DNA of 64,000 bases, from NCBI GenBank assembly GCA_951230915.1, contig OX579634.1, positions 17,076,725 to 17,140,724 of the forward strand, given 5' to 3'. Positions 33,970 through 45,941 of this stretch are shown here, one piece after another. The notes under the pieces are model-generated. The model worked only from the letters and a program-made list of their open reading frames with translations. It made no database searches and was not told the DNA's origin. A program made the translations under genes and the position numbers. Every line of letters starts with the position of its first letter. The first letter of the stretch is position 1. This DNA is from Antitrichia curtipendula. Its lineage: Eukaryota; Streptophyta; Bryopsida; Hypnales; Leucodontaceae.

Positions 33970-35350
33970 TTGCACTTGAATATGAATATGCTGATTTATT
34001 ATACATAGAAAACAGTAATGATCAAGGGAATTTAGTTGTCCTGTTGAAGCCTTTTAACGGGGCAATTGTTTTCATTGATGTGTATTCCTAATTGAATCCA
34101 TATTTTTTTTTGTATGAATGAATTTGACAACATGGATTTGCAATCATTTAAGACTTCTTTGACTTCACTAAATGATTTCATTTGTTTCTACTTCGCTTCA
34201 GATCATTTCATTTGCTACATAGAATTTATAACTGATTTATCATTATTGATTTTTTCCCTTCAAGAATGTTCAAGGATTTCATAATTCACTTCCATTTGAA
34301 AGTATCATGATAATAAAATGATAATAATAAAATAAAAACGTTTACCGTTGAATTAAAATACATACTGTGCGTTGAACATGGCTTGGAATGCTTGATTTTT
34401 GTATTTTGAAATCGTGACGATGAATTATTTAATTAATTACAGAAAATCAAATGGATTTATAAAATGAATTAAAAACTCTCTTCTTCTTCAAATACAAAGG
34501 TATTTTCTCTATTATCTAATATTCTAATTTAAATTTAAGTTTGCATATTTTTTTAAGTTTGACTTACGATCAACTCCTGTAGAGCTGTGCACTTGTGCAA
34601 GTGTTTTCAATGATTTTTCTATATGTTTTATTTTAAGTTTAAATTTTCAGAAAGATTTATTTGTGATCACATTAAATGAATAGACAAAAAATTCAAATGA
34701 AAATCCACCGCTTTAATTTCCACTAAAGAACCAAAAGTGGAAATCAACTTTGGTACATTTTTATTTATTGAGAGATTTTTGGCACCGCCTAAAATGACAT
34801 CTAAAACTTTTAAACTCCTATGTTCCATTTTTCATAATTTAATTTAATTTATGACCCTAAAAATTGCCCTTGAACCCACTATACGTTCGAAAACAATGAT
34901 ACCACTTGAATACGATCTTCTTGAAGTGAAGCTCCCTAATGGTATAAACATCCAGATGACTAGTGAGTGTACGAGGAGGGATGTTTTAATGTTACATGCA
35001 AAACAAACAAGAACAAATATTACCACTGTAGAGTGCCCAAAAGCTTTCAAATCCCCCCCCTCCCCTTTATTTTACCAATTGGAAGAAAATTGCAAAATGT
35101 ATCACATGTTTACATTTTTTATATTACATACTAATAATGAACATTCAAACTCTGCTCGATTTTAATCAAGCATACCAAATTTGGGTTCCTAAAAATTCTA
35201 ATTCCATTTTGGGTGAATGGATTCATTAAATTTTGATGATTTTACACAATAATTCACAGAAAAGCATTGATGACGATTTTTTCTAGTTCTATTTGGCAAT
35301 ATGTAGGACACATCTATATTCACATCTTTCCTTCTATAGACACCTCCAAA
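33970..35350 (+). repeat. Left arm of the long inverted repeat
   Basis: Landmarks shared with the right arm include GATCAAGRGAATTTA near 34020, a TTTGACTTANGANCAACT-like block near 34559, AAGCAATGATACCACTTNAATAC-like sequence near 34895 and GGAAAGATGTGAATA-like sequence near 35310 (reverse orientation). AT-rich, non-coding. Confidence 0.7.
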
Positions 35351-35896
35351 AAGGTTTTAGTATTTCTTCACAGCATGTTTAAGGGTTATGGTGATTAGGT
35401 CTAAATTTGGATAAATTGACATCTCTTCACTATGATTTGTTTTTTGGTGAATCAAGTGTACCTTCGTGGCAAATGGGCAAAATTTGTAACGATGTGAAGG
35501 TCAAGTAGAAAATATAATTTGGAGGACCGTAGACTCCGGACTTCAATCCATTGGTGGGTCCTAATACTTGAAATGTATTTATACATTTTTTGAGATTAAT
35601 TTAGAATGTGATAGTTCCTACAAGATCTGATGCATTTGGAGCTAGTTTCAAATAGATCTTGCTACCACAGAAAGAGAGGGAGATGGAGATGGATACATTT
35701 GCCCAAAATATAGTCTGGATAGCTCAATCATTGTCTTTCATTTTCAAGATTGGATTTAGGATGTTGGAGCAACACTTTGAAAAAAGTGATTTTGTCTAAA
35801 ATGTAGACTTTATAAAAAGCAATTGGATTTGATTTTGGTGAGCTTTAGAAGTTTAGGGACTTTAAATCTGGTGATGCAAAAGCTAGTCTTTAAAAT

Positions 35897-36154
35897 TTGT
35901 CACCCCAGTTCTACTGACCTTGGACCACTGCTAGTTTATGAGGACCCTGGACCCTCCACTTTGGTACTCCAATTCCACTAACCTTGGACCACTACTAGTG
36001 TAGGAGAAGCCTGTCCCTAGGAAGAAGCACTCAAGTTCCTTTGATTTTGGACCACTGCCAGAAGACAAGGAAGCTGGTGTTTAACTTTGGTGGTCTCATC
36101 ACCCTATCCTTGAACCACTCCTACTGTGCGAGGAAGCCGATCCTTGACTACAAC
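35897..36154 (+). repeat. Imperfect tandem repeat, about 63-66-bp units
   Basis: Four units carry a recurring TTGGACCACTNCTAGT-like core at about 35922, 35986, 36047 and 36111. Their spacing is near a multiple of three, and two units can be read as a repeated (S)(D/N)LGPLL peptide, so they may derive from a repetitive coding exon. Stops interrupt the frame. The hAT MITE at 36155 sits in the last unit's 3' flank. Confidence 0.45.
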
Positions 36155-36510
36155 CAGGGTTGTCACTGTCACGTCATGTCAGGACGGACGTGATGCTGAC
36201 GAAACGTCAGGATCCAATCCCAACGTCCGTAAGAATCAAAAAAAAAAAAAAAATTTTTTTTGGACGGTCCGTCTGTCCTGTCGACGGTGGTTCGTCCCTG
36301 TCGACGGCTGGTCCGTCCTTGTCGACGGACGGTCCATCCCGTTGACAGTCGGTCCGTCCAGGTCGACGGACAGGCCGTCCTAGAAAAAAAAAAAAAAAAA
36401 AAATTTCTTTGGATCCTAACGCAATATTAACGCGTCAGGACACGTCTGGACCGACGCTGACGGACATCTTGACGTGAAAAGCCAACGTCACGTCAGGATG
36501 GACAACCCTA
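36155..36510 (+). mobile_element. 356-bp hAT-type MITE with GTCGACGG array
   Basis: Ends CAGGGTTGTC and GACAACCCTA are terminal inverted repeats (one mismatch at the last base). The flanking 8-bp sites ACTACAAC (36147-36154) and ACTACAGC (36511-36518) match at 7 of 8 positions. Eight-bp target duplications and CAGGGTTGT-type ends indicate the hAT superfamily. Inside, an A/T homopolymer junction on each side flanks a tandem array built on GTCGACGG and GGTCCGTC motifs (about 36264-36380). It has no coding capacity, so it must use a transposase supplied in trans. Confidence 0.82.
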
Positions 36511-36719
36511 ACTACAGCAAACCACCTCTTGCATTGATTGTAAAGCACTTGTGGTGTAGGAGTCAACTGACCCTTCGCTCCAGCAATGAATTCGGTTCGG
36601 TTGGCGATTTTGAGGCACTTGTATCCGCGACATTTTTTGGTCCTTGTTCTTCTATCGGTAGAATTTTTGATAGCATCGCTGTGAATTCCGAGTGGAAGTG
36701 CAGCTATCATACTACCGTA

Positions 36720-38027
36720 GTTTGAACATGATGACCGTGGACATGGCATTGGATGGAAGCCCTGCTCCTTGCGATCATTTTGAGGAGATAGGGGGAAGCT
36801 TTGTTTATAGTTGGGTCTGGGAGTATCTCTTGAGGCACACCAGACTAGGTGGTTCAAGGGATGGAATTCCAGAATCCTTCAAGGAAGGCTTCCCTGTTTT
36901 CATCAATAGGTTAGTTTAAATGCAGTATTTGAATCAACTGGAGAACATTTCCGAGGGTGACGAACATCAGTGGGAGGTGGTATTGAGGAGCCTGCATTGC
37001 TTGGACAGCTTCCAAAATTCGTAGGTGGGAGATGCGACGGCCAACCTCCAACAGGCGCATTGGGGGCCAAGCTCCAAGCAGCTTAAGAGGCCCTACAACC
37101 ACACATCACGGCTTTGAGGGGCGGCTACTAGAATTGGAGAAATGGGAAGACAGCGAAGACGTGAGACGACGGGCAAAACACATGCTTGGCAAGTTCTGTG
37201 GCATTGTTTGGCCCATGTTCGGGCGTCTCGCGTTGACTATCCTCGTTGTAGGTTTAGGGTCTGAGCGTTTGGGAGGGCAACTTTATATGTTGGAGGAGGC
37301 CTTTAGAGCTGAGTTATGGATGGCGGAGCTGTTGAAAGCTTTCAAATCCCTAGGAGACAACAACAGGGCCTTGAAACGACAGATCGAGGAAGAAATGGAT
37401 GCCCTGAATGCTCTGCAAGGACACGGTGCTTAGCTCCAAGGCAGGAAGCACACCTTTCTTCGGGTCAAGATGGAAGCTACGCAAGTCTAATCCCAGGTGA
37501 CGTCTGTCCAGTACTTTTCCAAATCCAACTCCGTGGTAGGTCGGTTCTCTGACTTTACAAAGAAGGCACTGAAAAACCCCTCTAGCGGGTCCACACCGAT
37601 GTAACTGAAGACACCGAAGCAGTTTGAACGAGCACCAATACAACCGAATTCATCCAAGCGTTGCCGAAGCGTGTCTGATGATGAGGAAGAGGGGGAGGAG
37701 GGGGAGGAGGAGGAGGAAGAGGGTGGCACTATGTCTCCGAAGGATGTTCCTTTGCTCGACACCAAAGGGAGGGGCTTACAGGCGAAGACCAGGGCGCCTG
37801 CATCGGGCACCAGTGGAGTGAAAAAGAAGGGGAGAGGAATATTCACAAATGAAATGGATAGAGCAATCCATGAAGGGGTTGTGCAGCATGGGTGTCATGG
37901 CAGTATTAGGTGGAAGAAGATCAAAAACCAACATCCCAAACTGCTTGGGGGAGTGACACTTGCCCAACTCAAAGATAGGAACAAGAACCTTGAAAAACAG
38001 AAGAAGGCACAAGATTTGTATAACTGA
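36720..38027 (+). pseudogene. Decayed gene with Myb/telobox-like C-terminus
   Basis: A frame opens at ATG 37032 and can be followed to TGA 38025 through TAG at 37431, TAA at 37488 and TAA at 37602; each could come from CAG or CAA. It encodes an N-terminal helical region (FEGRLLELEKW, about 37112), a coiled-coil-like segment (about 37330-37420), a Glu-rich acidic run (about 37677-37725) and a Myb/SANT-like domain: GRGIFTNEMDRAIHEGV (about 37830), RWKKIKNQ (about 37910) and LAQLKDRNKNL (about 37960). The last motif resembles the VDLKDKWRNL telobox of telomere-binding Myb proteins, but with Asn for Trp. Upstream, 36720-37020 is protein-like in a different frame and may be an earlier exon with stops of its own. 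Role unknown. Confidence 0.5.
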
Positions 38028-39229
38028 AGGCTGTGATTTGATTAGTTTTTTGAGGTGCCTAGGTTTGGTGATAGTTTTCAGCTATGCTTCCTTGGACCAT
38101 GTTGTGTGATTGGTCTCTCTTGTTTGTTTGTTTGTTGTGGGAGAGGATGGAAACGGTCTTAATAATGATGTTATGGATTGGCATTCTGTGATCCTGTATC
38201 AGACATTGTTCCTCGAGTTGCTTGGTTGGAGTAGGTGACGTCTTCTTTTTAGAAACTATTAAATTGTAATGGTTGTCCTAAGATTGTCTTGCATGAAATG
38301 ATTGCAATCCTTCAGTTGTGGGTTTCCTGAACAAAGCTTTGATTGGGCTTGGGTGTGATTGGAGTGGGCACCGTCCTTTGCACTAGAAATCTACCATGAA
38401 CTATTGTATCAATCTTGAATGTGGTTCAGAACCGGCCCTTGACCCTGTAAAAAATGTTGAACATATCTCTCACTGTTGATGTGCACTGCAGTTTGACGAC
38501 CAGACGAGGGACCCGGTAGTGAAGGGGGACCATGAGCTCTTGTGAAAAAACCATGCCCTTTCATTTCCAGCAGGTGGAGTCTGTGGTGACGTAGCTATCA
38601 CCTTTGTTTGGTTTGCATGATTACGGTGTGCTGGGAATGGCCATTAGGATCAGTTCGGGACATGTTGGTTTTTGGCAGGTTGACACAACGCGAGGTTTTG
38701 TCAAGTGTTGGAACAGAAAGCACACAAGTGCACTAGCTACATTACAGGAAAATGGGTGGATGCATTCCCTGGCGACTGCACATATGGCTGTTGTAGTGAA
38801 TTGAGGGCTCAGGGAGGGTGATTTTCCGTGGTGTTGTGTTGGGATGACTGAATGTGGGCCAGTTTAAGCACGGCGACATCGTCTAGCCTATAGGATTCGT
38901 AGTGTGATTTGGACTTGTTTGTGTAGTGCTCCGAGAATTGGTTTGGATCCATTTTGACTTTGAACTTGTGGCCTATGTGGCCTAAATTGTAATTGTACGG
39001 CAAAGGTGCAAAATGGTGGTCTCTGTGTTGTGTCGATCCTTTTCTGAGTATGGTGTATGCATTGTGGATGTGTTGTGAGCTGTAGCAAAGTTTGGTGGCA
39101 TTGTTGTAAATTTTGCACATTTGGATATGAAGGTATAGTAGATTTGCCGAAAACAAACACCATGAAGAGATATCAATTTTTCAAAATTCAATGACATTAT
39201 CACCATAATATTTTATCATGTTGTGCAGG
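38028..39229 (+). other. 3' flank of the Myb-like pseudogene
   Basis: No second gene is supported. T/G-rich sequence with a TTTG microsatellite (about 38125-38140) follows the stop. The segment 38775-38840 is the second copy of the short repeat also found near 6430-6490. Confidence 0.4.
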
Positions 39230-40600
39230 AATTCTAAAACTTTTTGGAGATGTTTATATAAGGAAAGATGTGAATATGGATGTTTCCTACATGTTACCAC
39301 AGCAAATTTAAAAAATTTATCATCAATATTTTTCAATGATTTATTATATAAAATCATTAAAATTTAATGAATCAATTCTTCCAAAGTGCAGTTTGTTATT
39401 TTTGAAACCCAAATTTGGTATGGTTGATTAAAATGGAGTAGAAATTGAATGTTGATTATTGGTATGCAACATGAAAAATGTAAACCGTATGAAACGTTAT
39501 ACAAAAATTTCTTCTGATTGACAAAATTGGGTGCATGACTGAAAGTGGTTGGATACTGTACAATAGCAATATTTGCTCTAATTTATTTTGTATGTAATGG
39601 TGAAATATCCTTGGTTGTACACCCATTGGTCATTCCCTTTGTACTATTAGAGAGCTTGGCTTGAAGAAGGTTGTATTGAAGTGGTATCATTGCTTTCTGA
39701 CGTATAATGGATTTGTGAGCAATTTTGAATCCCGCATGTTGAATTAAATTATGGAAAATGGAATATAGAAATTCAAGACTTTTTTATGTCATTTTTAGCA
39801 TTGTTGAAAAGCTCCCAGTAATTAGAAATGTATCAAAGTTGGTTTTCAGTTTTGGTTCTTAAGTGCGAAAGTTAGGAATTTTCATTTGAATTTTGTTTCT
39901 TGTTAACTTGATTTGTTTACAAATAAATTATTCTAAAAAAATAAAATTAAAATAATGCATATAAAAATCATGAAAAACACTTGGACAAGCTCAACTAAAC
40001 CACACAAGTTGTTTAAAAGTCAAACCTCAAGAAAACATTGAATTTTGATTTTAAAAAGATGATAACAAAAACATCTTTGCATTGAAGAAGAAGGAAGTTA
40101 ATTTGATTCAATTCATAAATCCATTTAATATTCTATAAACGATCAAATAATTTTTTGTCAAGATTTTAAAATACAAAAATTAAATATTCCAAACAACAAT
40201 CAATGCACTGTATATATGTCAATGGTAAATGTTTCTATTTTGTTGTTCTTATTTTATTATATTTTCAAATTGAAATAAAATATAAACTCTTTCAGCATTA
40301 TTGGATGGAAAAAATCGATGAAGATTAATTGATTATATATTCTATATAGAGAATGAAATTATCCAAAGCGAAGTAAAAACAAATGAAATCGTGTGGTGAA
40401 GTAAAGGAAATATGAAATGACTAAAAATCAATGTTGTCATTTTATCTGTACAAGAGAAAAAAACGTATTCCAATAAGAACATGCAATGTTGAAAACCAAT
40501 GCTTTGTAAAAAGCATCAATATGACATTTAAATTCTCTTGATCATCATAGTTTTACATTTATAATAAATCCGTACATTAAATAAAATACACTTGAGTTCT
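39230..40600 (-). repeat. Right arm of the long inverted repeat
   Basis: Reverse complement of 33970-35350 at about 75-80 percent by eye; for example CCCAAATTTGGTATGGTTGA (39413) mirrors the left arm near 35170, and AAACAAATGAAAT (40378) mirrors 34170. A further fragment of the same family is at about 41380-41460. Confidence 0.7.
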
Positions 40601-43600
40601 AATATGAGTATATATAACATCTATCATTTTTTCTATTCTTCTCTTCTATTATCATCTTCTTTCGTTTGTTTCAACTGAAATGGATCTTAGATAGAGAAAT
40701 AAGAATTGGAAATCAACAATAGGATATAGGGCTTTTGTTGCAACCCTCTTCTTTGGCCAAATTCCTATAAGAAGCTTTGAAATGGATAGTACATGGTTTC
40801 CAAAGTGCTTGTTAGTAATGTTAGAGCAAAATAAAATTTGCAAGATATAGGATTATACAGTCCATTTCAAAATTAAGATGTGTCCACTCCATTTTCTTAA
40901 ACGAAAATTGATTGTCCAATTGTCTTCTAACAAATGCTAAAGAATCTAGGGTCAGTTTAAGTTTATTGATGATCATATTTTGGAACCTTCTGTATCACTT
41001 TTTGCATGCAGCAAAGGTTGATTTTGGTTAGTCCATATTATTTTCCACACTGCATGTGTGTAGGTTTTGTAAGGCCTACGATTAGGAGTACATGTCTATG
41101 GCATAATTATTTAGAAACTCGGAAATTGATTTGTCAATGCTCCAAAAAAATGTACACCCACTTGCATCTAATTTTGCATCCATTTTCCTTCAAGCTCAAA
41201 ACAGTAAAAAATACTTTTGAGCATCTAGAAAACATTAGAAAGGCCAAACAACACAGAAAGGGACGTTCTGTGAGCACATTACTTCAAGTTTTTGTGAAAA
41301 GTTGAGCATAAGAGCTACATAATTCAAAACAACTTTAACATGGTTCAAAAAGACAAAAATCAAATATTCTATACAAGGTTCAGTGCAATGTTTCTATTTC
41401 AAGTCAATGGTAAATGTTTTTTATTTTGTTTATTGTGATTTCAAATTCAACTTGTGTCTTGATTTTTTCAACGATATCTTGATGAATATCACCTACAACA
41501 TCAAAACTAAAAGATGGTACGATTGGAAGTCGAGTTTGCAAATACTTATAGCATCTTCTAAGTTGTTCGTGTGAATATGTACAAAACTCCAACATATCCA
41601 TGGATGCTGAAGCATTTCATTGGAGTATGATAGAAACTTCCCATTGAACTAATTTTGTTACAAATTTCTCATCTTTTATTAAAGCTAATAATGCTTCATC
41701 TGATAATAGTGTAGGGTATCATCAAGTTCGAGCTATAACATTTGCGACAAAAAGATTACTAATGATATTAGGGATGTGTACATTTTGAACATTCCACAAA
41801 TTTTGAAGATTTTTTGAGTGAATTATAAATAAATAAGAAGTCCGACTTTAGATGGATATATTTCCCTCAAGAAAAATTTCCAATTTGCGAAGTTGTTATC
41901 AAAAAAATCTAAAAACATGTTCCTATTCCAGGTACTAAATTTGTTCTAGAAAGAATATTTACATTAAAATTTCATTCACTAATAAATTTGTTTAAATTAT
42001 AAAAGACAAAATAATGATTTAATATTATGAAATTTTTTTGACGCAAATGTGGTACTTGTACCATAATATGTCCTAGTTTTATTTAAAATCTCTAATCCTT
42101 CAAATTTTAGCTATGATAATTTTTGAGAGTGTAAGAAACATTTTGAGGGTCATCGTCCATAGAAGTATAATTTATAAAGTCACAATTTTTTCCCTTGAGG
42201 TTGAGGCTCTAAGAGTGCATACTTATCCATGTTGCTTTTTGTAGCCTTCACCAATGTACGAACAATGTACACTTCAGGAGGCGAACTCATTTAGAGCCCT
42301 AGGCCATTTCAATTTAAAGTTTCTTAACTAACTTCATAAAGCTCTAGAAAAATATGAAACAACTTGTGTCACAATTGCCATTTCATTTGCCTTTCAAGGA
42401 AATTTTGTACTTGATAATATTTCAAGAAGTTTCACCTCCCCCAAAATCAATTCTAGATCTTGAATGGTTCGTTTAGGGATGTTTTACATTGTTACATTGT
42501 ATCAACTCAAGCCTGCCTATGATCTCTCATCCACATGAATATAAAAAAGCACCATTTCACATATTTTTTAAATTGACACAAGAAGAGATTAATTTTTACC
42601 CTAAACCGATCCCTGGGTACTTGGTTTCCATTCCTGGTTGCATTCGGTCTCCACCCCTGGGTAAGGGTCTCGTTACTGCTTGGACCGATTTTTGGTAGCC
42701 AGTGAGGGAGAGCCTATCTTTTTTGAGTTAAATTCACTTTAAAAGTATTGGCCTACTTTGTCCTACCCGAGAGTGAGACCCCATGGGGGGGGAGGGAGGG
42801 AGAAGTGTACTGGGGGAGGGGGGAATTTAAGTGTTTTTCAGGGAAGTTGAGTGGAAGGATTAGTAGAAGTTTAGTAGAAAGATTTTTCTACTTAATAATT
42901 TTGGTTTGGAACCCTATATGTCATGCCAACATTATTTCTTTTAGTTGCTTTTTGGATACAGTTAAAAAGCTCTTGGCAAGCTTTGTTTCATGGTGTTTAA
43001 AAGTTATGAATTTTTGAATTATTTGTAATTATGTTAAAAATCATTCTATTAAATTTGTTAGTTAGTTAGTTTGTTTGTTTGTCATGTCAGGATCTCCCAG
43101 AACGTGGGTCTTCCGTTTGAATGTTTGGTATTGTTGGAAAGCATTTGGCGAGGAGGGGTGCACGGGTTTGGTTTCATGGTGTCTACTCTAGGGTGTGAAA
43201 GTTATTGAGTTTTGAAATTTTTAAGAATCCAAAAAATTAAAAAATATTTTCTTTTTTTCCCCTTGACCATGGCAACGGCACAGGGCATAGTAGTGTATGT
43301 TGTAATTGAGTTTATTTTTATTTCCATTGTGAACTTAAAAAAATGACAATAATTTTACTTCTCCTTCGAGTTGAATTAATGAATACAAAATAATCAAATT
43401 TTTTATTTTTCTACTTGCAAAAAATGTCAAAATTTTGTACATCAATTAAATAAAAAGATTGATGTGGTTCGATGGTTGAATTTGACTCTGAGGAATTTGA
43501 TGTGGCTATCTTGAATGTAAAAAAATAAAAGAATGGATTGCCAAAGTTTGTGCTAGTCTCCGTAGCTATTTTTACCTTGAATCCAAAAATTTCAAACAAC

Positions 43601-45782
43601 GTGGCCTATTTTTTCTATTTCTACTCGTTTATGTTTAATTTTTGCAACAAAAATGATGACCACTAGAAAATCTTAGAACACAAATTGCAATTTCTCAAAG
43701 TGATATAGAATTTAGAGTTTCAAGTGGTAAAAATATCAGGTTGTTGTTTGAATACCATGAAAAAGGCTAGAATGAGCTCAAATAAGAAGTTTGACCATTT
43801 CATAATGGATCGACAAGTCTTTAGAGGGTTATTGGTCATCAAACACTCCTTGGCCGTTGAGTTGGTACAAGATTACAAGGTTACAAGGTAGGTTGACACT
43901 TGTTCCCAGTGAGGGGCAATCCTTTTCTTTGTCACATAGGAAAAGTGTCTAGGGATGGTGACTTCTCTAAACGTGGCAAATCACTGTATAAAAAAAGTTC
44001 ATTCCCCATCTTTTGGACCAATCGAGGAACATCTCTTGAACCCATGTATTCATCCCCTTCTTTGTTCAAATTTGGGGCTTCCTTGGCATTTTTCAAAAGG
44101 GTCCTAAGTTTGCAACTGAAGAAAGTTTTATGTTTCGTTGGCAAAAGGTCTAGATTTATTTAGAAATGGTGCGATTTGGCCCTGTGATGCCAAGAGGGCT
44201 GGCGATTTAGGATATTATGATTGTTTCTTGCTTTTTCAAGTCCTTGACTTTTCCACAATCATCGATTTGGAATTTGTTGATTCTTGTAGACGACTATTGT
44301 GGCCTGAATTTACAAGAGGGCGTTGGCAAACGATTGGAAGATGACTATGCAAGTCTTGGTTTTAGGATATTTTAGAACGTGGAATGAATGGAACGTCCAA
44401 CTTGAGAGTCACATTGCATGCCATGAATTTGAACAACTCCTAAACCAAGAAAAGGGATTATTTATCACTTTCATAAAAATCAAACCCTTGACACAAACCA
44501 TATACTGATGGGTTATTAGATGCACCAAACGATTCTTGCCAAGCACCATAAGAACGCCTCATTGTATTCAACTTGGTCGGACACCAAGTCTCCTTAATCC
44601 CTGCCCCATTTGTTGCAAAGTACTATTTGATGCCTGCAACATTGATTGGAATGCAACATGATTGCATGACCCAAATGGCACCGCTAGAACATTCTCCTTT
44701 TGCACTTTTTAGTGAACTATCATTGCTTTCAGCTTATCCATTCAGGGTCACACCTAACTCAGGTTATGATGATGGGAACGGTCTATCCTTGATGCACCCA
44801 CAAATCATGTTTCAAAAAGAGGGGAATTTTACATCCAAACCATTGCTTCCGACATCCAATACTTGGACTTTTAGCTATGTAGTTATAAAAAGAGGTTGCA
44901 AGAAACCCAGGTGTGTGAGTGTTTCTAATTCTACCCTTGAGTCAAAAAGTTACACACGGGCTCTAGTGGCTGTTTTATTGAAGATTCACTCCTAATTGGG
45001 TGTTCTTAAATAAGTGTTTGCCTTCTAAGAAATGGACACTTTTTGTGATTGATGATCTTGTAAAATTTCACTAATTCTAAGAAAAAACTATTGGTTAACT
45101 AGTTAAAACGTTGTGGTTAGGTAAACAAGAGAAAAAAAAATCTAATCTAACTAAAATTGTATCTAAGTATCCTTTTAGGATATAAAATTCCCTTCCCAGA
45201 ATGGTATTGAAAACTAGATTCCAAGATTCCTAGCAAAAATTACTACGGGGTGAATTTGGCCCCTTAGTTGTGCTAACCTTCATCCACTAATCTAAAATAG
45301 CAAATCAATCCAAAATAACTCTAAATTCTAGGGTTGAGTTAGTAATTCTTTTTAAGTTATGGATTCTTAAGATTAATTTGAATTTTGACCTATTGGGATG
45401 TTTTTCATCCAAATTTGGTCTCAAACGTCATCCAACCTCTTATCCTTCAAAAATAAAGTATTTTCAAAAATAAAAAGGGATTTTGAAATCTTTATAAATT
45501 ATTTGTTTGATTCCTTTTTAAAAGATTCTTTAAAGATTCTTTTGGATGAAAATCTTAAATTAGCATCCAATCTTATGGTTATGGTTAATTATTAGTAACT
45601 TTTTGTTGTTGGGTTAAATTTTAAGTGTGATTTGACTTTAGTAACCTCTAAATTACCTATTAGGTTCTAAATTCTAACTTAAATCCTAAAATTCTATTCT
45701 AAAAACTAACTTCTAAGAATAATAATTCTAACTTTAATTTGAAAATAAAGACAAAGCAAAAGAAAGGGTAAAATTAACATAC
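40601..45782. other. AT-rich intergenic region with uncertain coding remnants
   Basis: No confident gene. Between 43900 and 45000 the plus strand is unusually free of stops in pieces (about 43900-44163, 44138-44344 and 44573-44995) and may be an old pseudogene, but no domain is recognised. TTAG/TTTG microsatellite units occur near 43060-43082. A G-rich tract is listed separately. Confidence 0.45.
42785..42823 (+). other. Potential G-quadruplex tract
   Basis: Runs of G8, G3, G3, G5 and G6, separated by A or a short 11-nt loop, meet the usual G4 pattern on the plus strand. It lies in otherwise AT-rich DNA with no gene nearby. Confidence 0.6.
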
Positions 45783-45941
45783 CTCTGTGTCCATTGTGGC
45801 CATAGTCTCGTCATCACAAATCAATAGCACAATGGACTCAAAATAACCGTCGTCCTCCATAATGTGTACTCCGTCTATTTGATGAGAGTTTGGTGTTAGA
45901 ATGTATGGAAATCTCTTTCCTACATCCTTTCTGGCTAATTT
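45783..45941 (-). CDS. Orphan 159-bp exon candidate, unknown protein
   Basis: On the minus strand, 53 codons without a stop are bounded by an acceptor (TTTCTAAG before 45941) and a consensus donor (GAG followed by GTATGT at 45782-45777). The exon is phase 0 at both ends. The peptide is acidic (e.g. GVHIMEDDGYFESI, LLICDDETMATMDTE) and looks like ordinary protein, but matches no family I recognise. No partner exon was found on this strand in the flanking 5 kb, so the gene would have large introns, or this is a captured or relict exon. Confidence 0.35.

Larger units (their letters stand above)
33970..40600 (+). mobile_element. Candidate DNA transposon with about 1.35-kb inverted repeats and a Myb-like gene
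   Basis: 33970-35350 and 39230-40600 are inverted copies of one repeat at about 75-80 percent identity. They enclose 3.9 kb of GC-richer DNA that carries the decayed Myb-like gene (36720-38027). Long terminal inverted repeats with cargo resemble Mutator-like or Pack-MULE elements. Exact ends and a target-site duplication were not found, and no MULE transposase is visible. An alternative is that two copies of an ordinary repeat happen to lie in opposite orientation, since a third copy at 3.8-5.7 kb has no inverted partner. Confidence 0.4.

Noticed and set aside
36435..36857. Minus-strand frame of 140 codons
   Set aside because: Crosses the right end of the hAT MITE into the Myb-gene flank, so it cannot be an old gene.
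43900..44995. Series of plus-strand frames resembling an old gene
   Set aside because: No domain, no consistent frame and no splice model could be supported; left as an uncertain remnant.
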